A stretch of 64,000 nucleotides of DNA from Mycobacterium sp. Marseille-P9652 (GTDB lineage: Bacteria > Actinomycetota > Actinomycetes > Mycobacteriales > Mycobacteriaceae). The stretch's first letter is position 1. Every line of letters starts with the position of its first letter. The notes under the pieces are model-generated. The model was not told where the DNA came from. It did no database searches and saw nothing but the letters and a program-made list of their open reading frames with translations. The stretch covers positions 248,001 to 312,000 of the forward strand of contig NZ_CACRUY010000002.1 of NCBI RefSeq assembly GCF_902652685.1, read 5' to 3'. Made by a program: the position numbers and the translations under genes. This document shows, piece after piece, positions 9,273-18,880 of this stretch.

Positions 9273-9890
9273 ATGTCAGACACGCTCAACCAAGGAGAGA
9301 AGCTCGAGCGGGGCGAATCGCTCGTCTCCAACAACGGGGCCTACACCCTGACGCTGCAGGAGGACGGCAACATGGTGCTGGCGTCCCGCGGCCAGGCCAT
9401 CTGGGCCACCGGAACCGACGGCCAGGGTGTGGTGCGCGCCGAGGTGCAGGCCGACGGCAACTTCGTCGTCTACACCGCCGATAAACCGGTGTGGCACAGC
9501 AACACTCAGGGCAGCAAGAACCCCAAACTGGTGCTCCAGGACGACCGCAACCTGGTGCTGTATGCCGACGGGGGAGCGGCATGGTCGACCAAAACCGAGA
9601 CCAGCGAGCCCCCGCCGCCGGCCCCCGAGGCCGCACCCGAGGCGGAGTCGGTGCCGGAGCCGGCCGTGGAATCGAGCCCGGAACCGCAACCGGAGCCGGC
9701 GGCGGAACCGGTTGCCGCACCGGAACCGGAACCGGCCGCGAGGACCTATACCGTCGAGTCGGGCGACACGCTGTGGGCCATCGCGGAGCGTTTCTACGGC
9801 GACGGCAGCAAGTACCAGGTGATCGCCGACGCCAGCGGCGTCTCCAACCCGGACCTGATCCAGCCGGGCCAAGTGCTCACCATTCCCTGA
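9273..9890 (+). CDS. Bulb-type mannose-binding lectin fused to a LysM domain
   Basis: A 205-residue protein with a B-lectin domain (about residues 1-108), an acidic Pro/Glu/Ala spacer (about 110-155) and a C-terminal LysM domain (about 158-205: YTVESGDTLWAIAERFYG ... LIQPGQVLTIP). The lectin part has two good copies of the mannose motif QxDxNxVxY (QADGNFVVY, QDDRNLVLY) and one degenerate copy (QEDGNMVLA). LysM binds peptidoglycan-type glycans, so the protein could bridge mannose-bearing envelope glycans and the cell wall. A similar M. smegmatis lectin binds mannose. No signal peptide is seen, so export would need another route. The ATG at 9273 has GAGAGG seven bases upstream; a GTG at 9270 is the alternative. 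The gene is absent from this block in M. tuberculosis. Confidence 0.85.
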   Translation: MSDTLNQGEKLERGESLVSNNGAYTLTLQEDGNMVLASRGQAIWATGTDGQGVVRAEVQADGNFVVYTADKPVWHSNTQGSKNPKLVLQDDRNLVLYADGGAAWSTKTETSEPPPPAPEAAPEAESVPEPAVESSPEPQPEPAAEPVAAPEPEPAARTYTVESGDTLWAIAERFYGDGSKYQVIADASGVSNPDLIQPGQVLTIP

Positions 9891-9895
9891 ACCCG

Positions 9896-9910
9896 GCGGC
9901 GAAACGCCGC
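9896..9910. terminator. Small hairpin just after the lectin gene
   Basis: GCGGCG and CGCCGC pair over six bases around an AAA loop, starting six bases after the lectin stop codon. No T run follows. It is a possible weak terminator before the valS promoter. Confidence 0.35.
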
Positions 9911-9967
9911 GGCCCGACACGCGTTGTGGGCCCGGGTGGCGCTTTCCGGCCTGCGGTCGCCGCTCCC

Positions 9968-9973
9968 TAGAAT
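9968..9973 (+). promoter_or_regulatory. -10 box placing the valS transcript start on its GTG
   Basis: TAGAAT fits TANNNT, and its last base is seven bases before the valS GTG at 9980, the standard distance from -10 box to transcription start. There is no Shine-Dalgarno sequence between them. This predicts a leaderless valS mRNA. Confidence 0.6.
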
Positions 9974-9979
9974 TGACCG

Positions 9980-12625
9980 GTGACCGTCAGCCGACCCGCC
10001 GCCGACCTGCCCAAGTCGTGGGACCCCGGCGCCATGGAGGGCGCGATCTACCAGAGGTGGGTCGACGCGGGCTACTTCGCGGCGGACCCGCACAGCCCCA
10101 AGCCCGCCTACTCGATCGTCCTGCCGCCGCCGAACGTCACGGGCAGCCTGCACATGGGTCACGCGCTGGAGCACACCATGATGGACGCCCTGACCCGCCG
10201 CAAGCGCATGCAGGGGTACGAGGTGCTCTGGCAGCCCGGCATGGACCATGCCGGCATCGCGACGCAGAGCGTGGTGGAAAAGCAGCTCGCGGTGGACGGC
10301 AAGACCAAGGAGGACTTCGGTCGCGAGCTGTTCGTCGACAAGGTCTGGGACTGGAAGCGTGAATCCGGCGGGGCGATCAGCGGCCAGATGCGACGGCTCG
10401 GCGACGGCGTCGACTGGAGCCGCGACCGGTTCACCATGGACGAGGGCCTGTCGCGCGCGGTCCGCACCATCTTCAAGCGGCTCTACGACGCCGGGCTGAT
10501 CTACCGCGCCGAGCGGCTGGTCAACTGGTCGCCCGTGCTCGAAACCGCGCTCTCGGACATCGAAGTCAACTACGAAGAGGTCGAGGGCGAGCTCGTCTCC
10601 TTCCGGTACGGCTCGCTGGACGACGCCCAACCGCACATCGTGGTAGCCACCACCCGTATCGAGACGATGCTCGGTGACACCGCCGTGGCGGTTCACCCCG
10701 ATGACGAGCGCTACCGCCACCTCGTGGGCACGACGCTGCCGCACCCGTTCCTCGACCGGCGGCTCGTCATCGTCGCCGACGAGCACGTCGACCCCGAATT
10801 CGGCACGGGCGCGGTCAAAGTCACGCCCGCCCACGACCCCAACGACTTCGAGATCGGGCTGCGGCACGGCCTGCCGATGATCTCGATCCTGGACACCAAG
10901 GCCCGGATCACCGGCACCGGAACGCCGTTCGACGGCATGGACCGCATCGAGGCCCGGGTCGCGGTGCGCGAAGCGCTTGCCGCGCAAGGGCGGGTCGTCG
11001 ACGAGAAGCGCCCCTACCTGCACAGCGTCGGGCATTCCGAGCGTAGCGGCGAGCCGATCGAGCCGCGGCTCTCGCTACAGTGGTGGGTCCGCGTGGAGTC
11101 GCTCGCCAAGGCCGCCGGCGACGCGGTTCGCAACGGCGACACCGTGATTCACCCGGCCAGCATGGAGCCGCGCTGGTTCGCCTGGGTCGACGACATGCAC
11201 GACTGGTGCATCTCGCGGCAGTTGTGGTGGGGTCACCGCATCCCGATCTGGTACGGACCCGACGGCCAACAGGTGTGCCCGGGGCCCGACGAGGCGCCGC
11301 CGGAGGGTTGGGAGCAGGACCCCGACGTGCTGGACACCTGGTTCTCGTCGGCCCTGTGGCCGTTCTCCACGCTGGGCTGGCCGGACAGCACCCCGGAGCT
11401 CGAAAAGTTTTATCCGACAAGCGTTCTGGTCACCGGATACGACATCCTGTTCTTCTGGGTGGCGCGGATGATGATGTTCGGCACCTTCGTCGGCGGCGAC
11501 GACGCGATCACGCTCGGCGGACGCCGTGGCCCCCAGGTGCCGTTCACCGACGTCTTCCTGCACGGGCTGATCCGTGACGAGTCCGGCCGCAAGATGAGCA
11601 AGTCCAAGGGCAACGTCATCGACCCGCTGGACTGGGTGGAGGAGTTCGGGGCCGACGCCCTGCGGTTCACGCTGGCCCGCGGCGCCAGTCCCGGTGGCGA
11701 CCTGGCCATCGGGGAGGACCACGTCCGCGCGTCGCGCAACTTCTGCACCAAGCTGTTCAACGCCACCCGGTACGCGCTCCTCAACGGCGCCGCGCTCCAA
11801 CCGTTGCCGCCGCCCGGCGATCTCACCGACGCCGACCGCTGGATCCTCGGACGTTTGGAAGAGGTCCGCGCCGAAGCGGATTCGGCGTTCGACGGTTACG
11901 AGTTCGGCCGGGCCTGCGAGGCGCTCTACCACTTCGCCTGGGACGAATTCTGCGACTGGTACGTGGAATTGGCCAAGACGCAGCTCGCCGAGGGCATCAC
12001 CCACACCACCGCCGTGCTGGCCGCGGTGCTGGACACGCTCCTGCGCCTGCTGCATCCGGTCATCCCCTTCATCACCGAGGCGCTGTGGCTGGGGTTGACC
12101 GATCAGGAGTCGCTGGTGATCGCCGAGTGGCCGGCGCCGTCGGGTTTCGCGCTGGATCCCGTTGCGGCGCAACGCATCGGTGACATGCAGCGGCTGGTCA
12201 CCGAGGTCCGCCGGTTCCGCAGCGATCAGGGCCTGGCCGACCGGCAGAAGGTGCCGGCCCGGCTGGTCGGCGTGGAGGACGCGGACCTGAGCGGCCAGGT
12301 CTCCGCCGTCACGTCGCTGGCGTGGCTCACCGCGCCGGGTGAGGGATTCCGGCCGTCGGCCTCCTTGGAGGTCCGGCTGAGCGGCGGCACCGTCGTCGTC
12401 GAACTCGACACCTCGGGCACCATCGACGTCGCCGCCGAACGCCGCCGCCTCGAAAAGGACTTGGCCGCAGCGCAGAAGGAGCTGGCGTCGACGGCCGCCA
12501 AGCTGGGTAACGCGGAATTCCTCGCCAAGGCCCCCGAACAGGTCGTCGCCAAGATCCGCGACCGGCAGCGGCTCGCCCAGGAGGAAACCGACCGCATCAC
12601 GGCCAAGCTGGCTGCGCTGCAATGA
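9980..12625 (+). CDS. valS: Valyl-tRNA synthetase
   Basis: ValS charges tRNA-Val with valine and edits threonine mischarged on it. This class I synthetase is 881 residues, as expected for Rv2448c (~876). The HIGH signature is HMGH at residues 58-61, within [17 protein letters not shown], and KMSKS is exact at residues 538-542. The CP1 editing domain lies roughly at residues 190-340. The C-terminal ~65 residues form the tRNA-binding coiled coil ([19 protein letters not shown] and onward). The start is GTG 9980, seven bases downstream of a TAGAAT -10 box and without a Shine-Dalgarno sequence. The last four bases overlap the folC start (ATGA), so folC translation is probably coupled. Confidence 0.97.
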   Translation: MTVSRPAADLPKSWDPGAMEGAIYQRWVDAGYFAADPHSPKPAYSIVLPPPNVTGSLHMGHALEHTMMDALTRRKRMQGYEVLWQPGMDHAGIATQSVVEKQLAVDGKTKEDFGRELFVDKVWDWKRESGGAISGQMRRLGDGVDWSRDRFTMDEGLSRAVRTIFKRLYDAGLIYRAERLVNWSPVLETALSDIEVNYEEVEGELVSFRYGSLDDAQPHIVVATTRIETMLGDTAVAVHPDDERYRHLVGTTLPHPFLDRRLVIVADEHVDPEFGTGAVKVTPAHDPNDFEIGLRHGLPMISILDTKARITGTGTPFDGMDRIEARVAVREALAAQGRVVDEKRPYLHSVGHSERSGEPIEPRLSLQWWVRVESLAKAAGDAVRNGDTVIHPASMEPRWFAWVDDMHDWCISRQLWWGHRIPIWYGPDGQQVCPGPDEAPPEGWEQDPDVLDTWFSSALWPFSTLGWPDSTPELEKFYPTSVLVTGYDILFFWVARMMMFGTFVGGDDAITLGGRRGPQVPFTDVFLHGLIRDESGRKMSKSKGNVIDPLDWVEEFGADALRFTLARGASPGGDLAIGEDHVRASRNFCTKLFNATRYALLNGAALQPLPPPGDLTDADRWILGRLEEVRAEADSAFDGYEFGRACEALYHFAWDEFCDWYVELAKTQLAEGITHTTAVLAAVLDTLLRLLHPVIPFITEALWLGLTDQESLVIAEWPAPSGFALDPVAAQRIGDMQRLVTEVRRFRSDQGLADRQKVPARLVGVEDADLSGQVSAVTSLAWLTAPGEGFRPSASLEVRLSGGTVVVELDTSGTIDVAAERRRLEKDLAAAQKELASTAAKLGNAEFLAKAPEQVVAKIRDRQRLAQEETDRITAKLAALQ

Positions 12626-14073
12626 CTTCAGAGCCGCCCGAGTTCGGGTCGGGCACCGACACCGCCCCCACCCCCGACGAGATCGCGTCCCTGTGGCAGG
12701 TCGAGCACCTGCTGGACCAGCGCTGGCCCGAAACCAAGATCGAGCCCAGCCTCACCCGGATCAGCGCGTTGATGGACCTGCTGGGCTCGCCGCAACTCGG
12801 GTACCCGTCGATCCACATCGCCGGCACCAACGGGAAGACCTCGGTGGCCCGGATGGTCGACGCGCTGGTGACCGCGCTGGGCCGGCGCACCGGTCGAACC
12901 ACCAGCCCGCACCTGCAGTCGGCCGTGGAGCGCATCGCGATCGACGGCCGCCCGATCAGCCCCGCCCGGTACGTCGAGACCTACCGCGAGATCGAACCGT
13001 TCGTGCTCATGGTCGACGAACAGTCCCGCGCCGCCGGGGGTCCGGCGATGAGCAAGTTCGAGGTGCTCACCGCGATGGCGTTCGCCGCGTTCGCCGACGC
13101 GCCCGTCGACGTCGCCGTCGTCGAGGTGGGGATGGGCGGGCGCTGGGATGCCACCAATGTCATCGACGCGCCGGTCGCCGTCGTCACGCCGATCGCCGTC
13201 GACCACGTCGACTACCTCGGCGACGACATCGCCACGATCGCGGGGGAGAAGGCCGGCATCATCACCCGGGCTCCCGAGGGCGCCCCGGACACCGTCGCGG
13301 TGATCGGCCGGCAGGCGCCGGAGGCGATGGAAGTGCTTCTCGCGCAGACGGTTCGGGCCGACGCCGCGGTGGCACGCGAGGATTCCGAGTTCGCGGTCCT
13401 CGGCCGCCAGGTCGCGATCGGTGGGCAGGTGCTGCAACTGCAGGGCCTGGGCGGCGTGTACTCCGACGTCTACCTGCCGCTGCACGGTGAACACCAGGCA
13501 CACAACGCCGCGGTGGCGCTGGCGGCGGTCGAGGCCTTCTTCGGCGCCGGCGCGCAGCGGCAGCTCGACGTGGACGCCGTGCGAGCCGGCTTCGCCGCCG
13601 TGACGAGCCCGGGGCGGCTCGAGCGCATGCGCAGCGCGCCAACGGTGTTCATCGACGCCGCGCACAACCCGGCCGGCGCGGCCGCGCTCGCCCAGACCCT
13701 CGACGGCGAGTTCGACTTCCGCTTCCTGGTCGGCGTCGTGGGCGTGCTGGCGGACAAGGACGCCGACGGCATCCTGGCCGCGCTGGAGCCGGTGTTCGAC
13801 CAGCTCGTCGTGACCCACAACGGGTCGCCGCGGGCGCTGGACGTCGATGCGCTCGCCGCCGCCGCGCGGGAGCGGTTCGGGCCCGACCGGGTGACGACCG
13901 CCGAGACCCTGCGCGACGCGATCGACGTCGCGACGGCCCTCGTTGACGACTCCATCCGGGACGCGGGCGCGGACGGTGAAGCCGACGCGTTCTCCGGCAC
14001 CGGGATCGTCATCACCGGTTCGGTCGTCACCGCGGGGGCGGCGCGGACGCTGTTCGGTCGTGACCCGCAATGA
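12622..14073 (+). CDS. folC: Folylpolyglutamate synthase / dihydrofolate synthase
   Basis: FolC adds L-glutamate to dihydropteroate to make dihydrofolate, and then lengthens the polyglutamate tail that keeps folates in the cytosol. The 483-residue protein has the Mur-ligase-like ATP-binding loop [14 protein letters not shown] at about residues 66-79, the substrate segment TSPHL near residue 95, and the C-terminal domain with [11 protein letters not shown] near residue 344. Its length fits Rv2447c (~487). In M. tuberculosis, FolC is also the activator of para-aminosalicylic acid, because it glutamylates the pteroate-like drug adduct. The ATG at 12622 overlaps the valS stop, and the folC stop overlaps the next start (14070), forming a tightly packed three-gene operon. 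Confidence 0.95.
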   Translation: MTSEPPEFGSGTDTAPTPDEIASLWQVEHLLDQRWPETKIEPSLTRISALMDLLGSPQLGYPSIHIAGTNGKTSVARMVDALVTALGRRTGRTTSPHLQSAVERIAIDGRPISPARYVETYREIEPFVLMVDEQSRAAGGPAMSKFEVLTAMAFAAFADAPVDVAVVEVGMGGRWDATNVIDAPVAVVTPIAVDHVDYLGDDIATIAGEKAGIITRAPEGAPDTVAVIGRQAPEAMEVLLAQTVRADAAVAREDSEFAVLGRQVAIGGQVLQLQGLGGVYSDVYLPLHGEHQAHNAAVALAAVEAFFGAGAQRQLDVDAVRAGFAAVTSPGRLERMRSAPTVFIDAAHNPAGAAALAQTLDGEFDFRFLVGVVGVLADKDADGILAALEPVFDQLVVTHNGSPRALDVDALAAAARERFGPDRVTTAETLRDAIDVATALVDDSIRDAGADGEADAFSGTGIVITGSVVTAGAARTLFGRDPQ

Positions 14074-14459
14074 GCGAGCCCATCGACGAACAGCGGCCGG
14101 ATCCCTGGAAGAGCTTCGCCGCCGTGATGGCCCTGACCCTGATCCTCGAGGCGATCGTGGTGTTGTTGGCGATACCGGTGGTCTCCGCGGTCGGCGGCGG
14201 CCTCACGTCGGTCTCGCTGACCTACCTGATCGGCCTGGCCGTGCTGCTGGTCCTGCTCGCCGGGGTGCAGCGCAGGCCGTGGGCGATCTGGGTCAACCTG
14301 GGCGTCCAGGCTCTGCTGCTGGCGGGGTTCGCTGTGTACCCGGGCGTGGGATTCGTGGGTGTGCTGTTCGCCGGCCTGTGGGCGTTGATCGCCTACTTCC
14401 GCGCCGAGGTGCGGCGACGTGACCAGGGCGAACTCGGCAATACGCGGCCGCCCGACTAG
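14070..14459 (+). CDS. Four-helix membrane protein (DUF4233 type, Rv2446c-like)
   Basis: A 129-residue protein with four hydrophobic helices: about residues 16-39, 46-66, 71-90 and 93-112. The N-terminus begins with a polar stretch ([16 protein letters not shown]) and the C-terminus is charged. It corresponds to Rv2446c, a conserved mycobacterial membrane protein of unknown role that sits between folC and ndk. Its start overlaps the folC stop by four bases (ATGA), so it is translated with folC. No catalytic motif is visible and I assign no function. Confidence 0.8.
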   Translation: MSEPIDEQRPDPWKSFAAVMALTLILEAIVVLLAIPVVSAVGGGLTSVSLTYLIGLAVLLVLLAGVQRRPWAIWVNLGVQALLLAGFAVYPGVGFVGVLFAGLWALIAYFRAEVRRRDQGELGNTRPPD

Positions 14460-14545
14460 CCCGATGGTCGCGACCCGCTTCGCCCGGCGATGCCGCGCTC
14501 GCGATCCCGACTAGTCGCACCGGTGGCGACCCCCTCGTATTTCTG

Positions 14546-14551
14546 TACGCT
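14546..14551 (+). promoter_or_regulatory. Candidate -10 box for a leaderless ndk mRNA
   Basis: TACGCT fits TANNNT and would start transcription at about 14558, one base before the ndk GTG. No Shine-Dalgarno sequence is present near that GTG. Confidence 0.45.
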
Positions 14552-14558
14552 GTGCGCC

Positions 14559-14969
14559 GTGACCGAACGGACCCTGGTACTCATCAAGCCGGACGGCGTG
14601 CAACGGCGCCTGATCGGGGAGATCATCAGCCGCATCGAGCAAAAGGGCCTGACGATCGCGGCGCTGGAGTTGCGCCACGTCACCGAGGACCTGGCCGCCC
14701 AGCACTACGCGGAGCATGAAGGGAAGCCCTTCTTCGGTTCGTTACTGGAATTCATCACCTCGGCGCCGGTGGTGGCCGCCATTGTCGAGGGCCCGCGGGC
14801 GATCGCGGCGTTTCGGCAGCTCGCCGGGGGTACCGACCCCGTCGAGAAGGCCGTTCCCGGTACCATTCGGGGCGACTACGGCCTGGAAACCCAGTTCAAC
14901 CTGGTTCACGGCTCCGATTCGGCCGACTCCGCGAAACGCGAAATCGCGCTCTGGTTCCCCGGCGCGTAG
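14559..14969 (+). CDS. ndk: Nucleoside diphosphate kinase
   Basis: Ndk moves the terminal phosphate from ATP to other nucleoside diphosphates through a phospho-histidine and so balances NTP and dNTP pools. The 136-residue length equals that of M. tuberculosis NdkA. The start [20 protein letters not shown] is the family's nucleotide-binding N-terminus, and the catalytic histidine is in NLVHGSDS near the C-terminus. The frame stays open to 14490, but only GTG 14559 gives the family N-terminus. A -10 box at 14546-14551 suggests a leaderless message. Nothing in the neighbours ties it to one pathway. Confidence 0.96.
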   Translation: MTERTLVLIKPDGVQRRLIGEIISRIEQKGLTIAALELRHVTEDLAAQHYAEHEGKPFFGSLLEFITSAPVVAAIVEGPRAIAAFRQLAGGTDPVEKAVPGTIRGDYGLETQFNLVHGSDSADSAKREIALWFPGA

Positions 14970-15274
14970 CCGCCTCGAGCGACCCTCCCGGCCGAGGTGC
15001 GAGAGGGTCCGCGAAGTGATATGGGATACTGACTGCGGGTGAACGTCGCCGGACCGGCTTCGGACACCCGAATGAAGACTTCGACAAGCGCGACCATTGC
15101 CACCCGCGGTGTTGCGCGGCATGTCAGGCCGACATTCAGCACAGGCGCCGAGTGAGCTCTTCCGAGCCGCCCGGGGCGAGACCATCACAAGCCCGGGAGA
15201 AGTGACCCGGGCCCATAACGAAGCCCTCGCGTGGCCGCGTCGACACGACGCGCCCGGGGGCTAAAGGAGAATAC
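14970..15274. other. 305-base gap holding the rne leader
   Basis: No gene is seen. A 7-bp inverted repeat (GACCCTC at 14981-14987, GAGGGTC at 15003-15009) just after ndk could end that transcript. GATACT at 15025-15030 resembles a -10 box and would give rne a leader of about 240 bases; long rne leaders are known in mycobacteria and other bacteria, where RNase E controls its own mRNA. AGGAGA at 15264-15269 is a good ribosome-binding site for rne. Confidence 0.4.
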
Positions 15275-18034
15275 GTGGTAGACGGTGCACCACCCAGAGA
15301 GCCAGCAGAGGACCGGGCCCAGCACGAGGACCTGCCCGACCGCCTGAGGGTTCACCAGCTGGCGCGGGCGCTCGGCAGCACCAACACCGAGGTGCTCGAT
15401 GCGCTCACCACGCTCGACGGACAGACGCGCAGCGTGCACTCCGGGGTGAGCCGCGAGGATGCGCTGCGGGTCCGAGACTTGTTGTTCGCCAAGCCTTTAG
15501 AGAACATCCCCGGATTCAGCCATGCTCCGGTTCCGGTCTCGCGGCCCGCACAGCCGCGGCCGCAATCGTCGGGGAGCGCGACCGATCCGCAGGACATGCC
15601 GCTGTTCGTCGCGCCGCAGCCGGTCGAGACGGCGCGGCCCCAGTACAGCGACGACGACGCCGCCGAGGACTCCGACGACGGCGACGAGCCGGACACCGAC
15701 GACGAAGACCAGGGCGACCGGCCGGCCGGCAAGCGCCGCCGCCGGGGCCGCCGGGGCCGCGGCCGCGGGCGCGGTGAACAGGGCGGCCCCGACTCGGGTG
15801 ACGAGGACGAGGATCGGGACTCCGAGGACGACGACGGCGAGGACTCCGACACTGACGACGGCGATGACGAGGGCGGCGGCTCCGAGGCGGGCAATCGCCG
15901 GCGCCGTCGCCGCCGGCGGCGCAAGTCCGGGTCGGGCGACGACAGCGACGAGAACGGTTCAACCGACGACCCGCCGAACACGGTGGTGCACGAGCGACCC
16001 TCGCGCTCGGGCAAGGGCGGCGACTCCGGCGGTGGCACGTCCACCTCGGAGATCAAGGGCATCGACGGGTCCACCCGGCTCGAGGCCAAGCGGCAGAGGC
16101 GGCGCGACGGACGCGACGCCGGACGGCGCCGCCCGCCCGTCCTCACCGAGGCGGAGTTCCTGGCGCGCCGCGAGGCCGTCGAGCGCGTGATGGTGGTCCG
16201 CGACCGCGTCCGCACCGAACCGCCGCACCCGGGCGCGCGCTACACCCAGATCGCGGTGCTCGAAGACGGCATCATCGTCGAGCATTTCGTGACGTCCGCG
16301 GCGTCCGCGTCGCTGGTCGGCAACATCTACCTGGGCATCGTGCAGAACGTGCTGCCGTCGATGGAGGCGGCGTTCGTCGACATCGGCCGCGGCCGCAACG
16401 GCGTCCTCTATGCCGGCGAAGTGAACTGGGAGGCGGCCGGCCTGGGCGGCTCCGACCGCAAGATCGAGCAGGCGCTCAAGCCCGGCGACTACGTGGTGGT
16501 CCAGGTCAGCAAGGACCCGGTCGGACACAAGGGCGCGCGGCTCACCACGCAGGTGTCGCTGGCGGGCCGCTACCTGGTCTACGTGCCGGGGGCATCGTCG
16601 ACGGGGATCAGCCGCAAGCTGCCCGACACCGAGCGCCAGCGCCTGAAGGAGATCCTGCGCGAGGTCGTCCCCTCCGACGCCGGGGTGATCATCCGCACCG
16701 CCTCCGAGGGCGTCAAAGAGGAGGGCATCCGCGACGACGTCACCCGCCTGCAGGAGCGCTGGAAGCAGATCGAGGCCAAGGCCGCCGAGGTGAAGCAGAA
16801 GGCCGCCGGCGCCGCCGTGGCGCTCTACGAGGAGCCCGACGTCCTGGTCAAGGTCATCCGCGACTTGTTCAACGAGGACTTCGCCGGCCTGATCGTCTCC
16901 GGCGACGACGCCTGGAACACGATCAACGAGTACGTCAGTTCCGTTGCGCCCGAACTCGTTCCGAAGCTGACGAAGTACGACAAGGCCGAGTCCACCGACG
17001 GGGTGGCGCCTCCCGACGTGTTCGCGGTGCACCGCATCGACGAGCAACTGGCCAAAGCGATGGACCGCAAGGTGTGGCTGCCCTCGGGCGGCACGCTGGT
17101 GATCGACCGGACCGAGGCGATGACCGTCATCGACGTCAACACCGGCAAGTTCACCGGCTCCGGGGGCAACCTCGAGCAGACGGTCACGAAGAACAACCTC
17201 GAGGCCGCCGAGGAGATCGTCCGTCAGCTGCGGCTGCGGGACATCGGCGGCATCGTCGTCATCGACTTCATCGACATGGTGCTGGAGTCCAACCGCGACC
17301 TGGTGTTGCGCCGCCTCACCGAGGCGCTGGCCCGCGACCGCACCCGCCACCAGGTGTCGGAGGTGACGTCGCTCGGGCTCGTGCAGCTGACCCGCAAGCG
17401 CCTGGGCACCGGGCTGATCGAGGCGTTCTCGACGTCCTGCCCGAACTGCGGCGGCCGCGGGATCCTGCTGCACGCCGACCCGGTCGACTCGGCCCCCACC
17501 AACGGCCGCAAGTCCGAGTCCGGCGGCCGCCGCGGCCGGCGGTCGAAGAAGGGCAAGGCCGACGAGCCCGCCGATCAGCCCACCGTGGCCAAGGTGCCCG
17601 CCCACGCCCCCGGCGAACACCCCATGTTCAAGGCGATGGCCGCCGGTTCCGCTCGTGACGACGAGGAATCCGGCGAGGCCGGCGAGGCCGCCGAAACCGA
17701 CGAGCGCCCCGAGGAACCGGTGAGCACCGCGGTCGGCGACTCCACCGACCGGGAGGACTTCGAGGACACCGACGAGGACGAGCTCGACGACGACGAGGAC
17801 CTGGACGACGAGGAAGACCTCGGCGACGACGACGAGGACCTCGAGCTCGACGACGACGAGCTCGACTCCGACGACGACGACAGCGATGACGGCGACGACT
17901 CGGACGACGACGACGACAACGGCGACGACGATGGCGAGCCCTCCGGAGGCGTCGAGCTGGGCTCGACGTTCGGCCGTCCGCGCCGGCGCCGCGCGGCGGG
18001 CCGCCCGGCCGGGCCGCCGATCCATGCGGACTGA
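15275..18034 (+). CDS. rne: Ribonuclease E/G
   Basis: RNase E starts mRNA decay and processes rRNA and tRNA precursors. The 919-residue protein follows the mycobacterial layout: a ~260-residue disordered N-terminal part with alternating acidic and Arg-rich blocks, an S1 RNA-binding domain from about residue 320 (YTQIAVLEDGIIVEHF), the RNase H/DNase I-like core with the metal aspartates in VIDVNTGKFTG and VVIDFIDM, and the Zn-link cysteines C722 and C725 in SCPNCGGRG. The last ~170 residues are extremely acidic (runs of Asp/Glu). The start is GTG 15275 with AGGAGA six bases upstream. It equals Rv2444c (~953). The disordered ends are expected to drive condensates and bind partner proteins of the degradosome. 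Confidence 0.96.
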   Translation: MVDGAPPREPAEDRAQHEDLPDRLRVHQLARALGSTNTEVLDALTTLDGQTRSVHSGVSREDALRVRDLLFAKPLENIPGFSHAPVPVSRPAQPRPQSSGSATDPQDMPLFVAPQPVETARPQYSDDDAAEDSDDGDEPDTDDEDQGDRPAGKRRRRGRRGRGRGRGEQGGPDSGDEDEDRDSEDDDGEDSDTDDGDDEGGGSEAGNRRRRRRRRRKSGSGDDSDENGSTDDPPNTVVHERPSRSGKGGDSGGGTSTSEIKGIDGSTRLEAKRQRRRDGRDAGRRRPPVLTEAEFLARREAVERVMVVRDRVRTEPPHPGARYTQIAVLEDGIIVEHFVTSAASASLVGNIYLGIVQNVLPSMEAAFVDIGRGRNGVLYAGEVNWEAAGLGGSDRKIEQALKPGDYVVVQVSKDPVGHKGARLTTQVSLAGRYLVYVPGASSTGISRKLPDTERQRLKEILREVVPSDAGVIIRTASEGVKEEGIRDDVTRLQERWKQIEAKAAEVKQKAAGAAVALYEEPDVLVKVIRDLFNEDFAGLIVSGDDAWNTINEYVSSVAPELVPKLTKYDKAESTDGVAPPDVFAVHRIDEQLAKAMDRKVWLPSGGTLVIDRTEAMTVIDVNTGKFTGSGGNLEQTVTKNNLEAAEEIVRQLRLRDIGGIVVIDFIDMVLESNRDLVLRRLTEALARDRTRHQVSEVTSLGLVQLTRKRLGTGLIEAFSTSCPNCGGRGILLHADPVDSAPTNGRKSESGGRRGRRSKKGKADEPADQPTVAKVPAHAPGEHPMFKAMAAGSARDDEESGEAGEAAETDERPEEPVSTAVGDSTDREDFEDTDEDELDDDEDLDDEEDLGDDDEDLELDDDELDSDDDDSDDGDDSDDDDDNGDDDGEPSGGVELGSTFGRPRRRRAAGRPAGPPIHAD

Positions 18035-18053
18035 CCGGGACTGACCCGGCGGT

Positions 18054-18083
18054 TTGACCCTCTAGCCGCTGGTCAAGTACCCT
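18054..18083 (+). promoter_or_regulatory. Promoter of the rplU-rpmA operon
   Basis: TTGACC at 18054-18059 and TACCCT at 18078-18083 are 18 bases apart and match SigA-type -35 and -10 boxes well. Transcription would begin near 18090, giving rplU a leader of about 147 bases. Confidence 0.6.
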
Positions 18084-18092
18084 TGGACAGTT

Positions 18093-18125
18093 GTCGCCAG
18101 GCCGGATAGCAACACGGCCGGCGAC
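18093..18125 (+). promoter_or_regulatory. Hairpin at the start of the rplU leader
   Basis: GTCGCC-A-GGCCG at 18093-18104 pairs with CGGCC-GGCGAC at 18115-18125: eleven base pairs with one bulged A and a ten-base loop. It begins only a few bases after the predicted transcription start. Leaders of ribosomal protein operons often bind their own product, so this is a candidate autoregulatory element, or it may simply stabilise the 5' end. Confidence 0.45.
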
Positions 18126-18236
18126 GGGCGGGGCCTCCCGGACACCGGCACGACCCGCACGAAGACCCACCAAGACCATCGCCGGTGGTTGGCGCGCGAA
18201 GCGCCGAGCGAGCGGCGAAGAGGAGCAGGAGCACCG

Positions 18237-18548
18237 ATGGCGACCTACGCAATCGTCAAGACCGGCGGCAAGCAGTACAAGGTCGCCGTCGGGGACGTCG
18301 TCAAGGTCGAGAAGATCGACTCCGAGCCCGGTGCGAGCGTCTCCCTGCCCGTCGCGCTGGTCGTGGACGGCGCGAACGTCACCAGCGACGCCTCCGCGCT
18401 GGCGAACGTCGCGGTCACCGGCGAGGTCCTCGAGCACACCAAGGGCCCCAAGATCCGCATCCACAAGTTCCGCAACAAGACCGGCTACCACAAGCGCCAA
18501 GGGCACCGTCAGCAGCTGACGGTCCTGAAGGTCACCGGGATCAAGTAG
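18237..18548 (+). CDS. rplU: 50S ribosomal protein L21
   Basis: L21 binds 23S rRNA early in 50S subunit assembly and contacts L20. The protein starts [16 protein letters not shown], the family N-terminus, and contains the C-terminal signature [19 protein letters not shown]. The ATG at 18237 gives 103 residues, as in Rv2442c; AGGAGCAGGAG at 18221-18231 is the ribosome-binding site. The frame is open for 16 codons upstream, but that part is leader. The 50-base stretch before the start (repeated GCG-AGCG-GCGAAG pieces) looks like a diverged copy of the mycobacterial interspersed repeats found in operons. rpmA follows after 12 bases. Confidence 0.97.
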   Translation: MATYAIVKTGGKQYKVAVGDVVKVEKIDSEPGASVSLPVALVVDGANVTSDASALANVAVTGEVLEHTKGPKIRIHKFRNKTGYHKRQGHRQQLTVLKVTGIK

Positions 18549-18560
18549 AAGGCGACAGAC

Positions 18561-18827
18561 ATGGCACACAAGAAGGGCGCGTCCAGCTCGCGCAACGGCC
18601 GCGATTCAGCCGCGCAGCGGCTGGGCGTCAAGCGGTTCGGCGGCCAGGTCGTCCAGGCCGGCGAGATCATCGTGCGGCAGCGCGGCACCAAGTTCCATCC
18701 CGGTGTCAACGTCGGGCGCGGCGGCGACGACACCCTGTTCGCCAAGGCGTCCGGGGCCGTCGAGTTCGGCATCAAGCGCGGCCGCAAGACCGTCAACATC
18801 GTCGCGGCCGGCCAGACCACCGACTGA
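18561..18827 (+). CDS. rpmA: 50S ribosomal protein L27
   Basis: L27 reaches with its N-terminus toward the peptidyl transferase centre. The 88-residue protein starts [24 protein letters not shown]-like, the standard form without the cleavable N-terminal extension of Firmicutes, and has the conserved [16 protein letters not shown]-type segment. It lies 12 bases after rplU and about 50 bases before obg in the order rplU-rpmA-obg that is kept across bacteria. Confidence 0.97.
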   Translation: MAHKKGASSSRNGRDSAAQRLGVKRFGGQVVQAGEIIVRQRGTKFHPGVNVGRGGDDTLFAKASGAVEFGIKRGRKTVNIVAAGQTTD

Positions 18828-18880
18828 CCATCGCGAGCGTGCACCAGTAGTCGCACGTTCGGCGTGGGGAAGGACCCACG

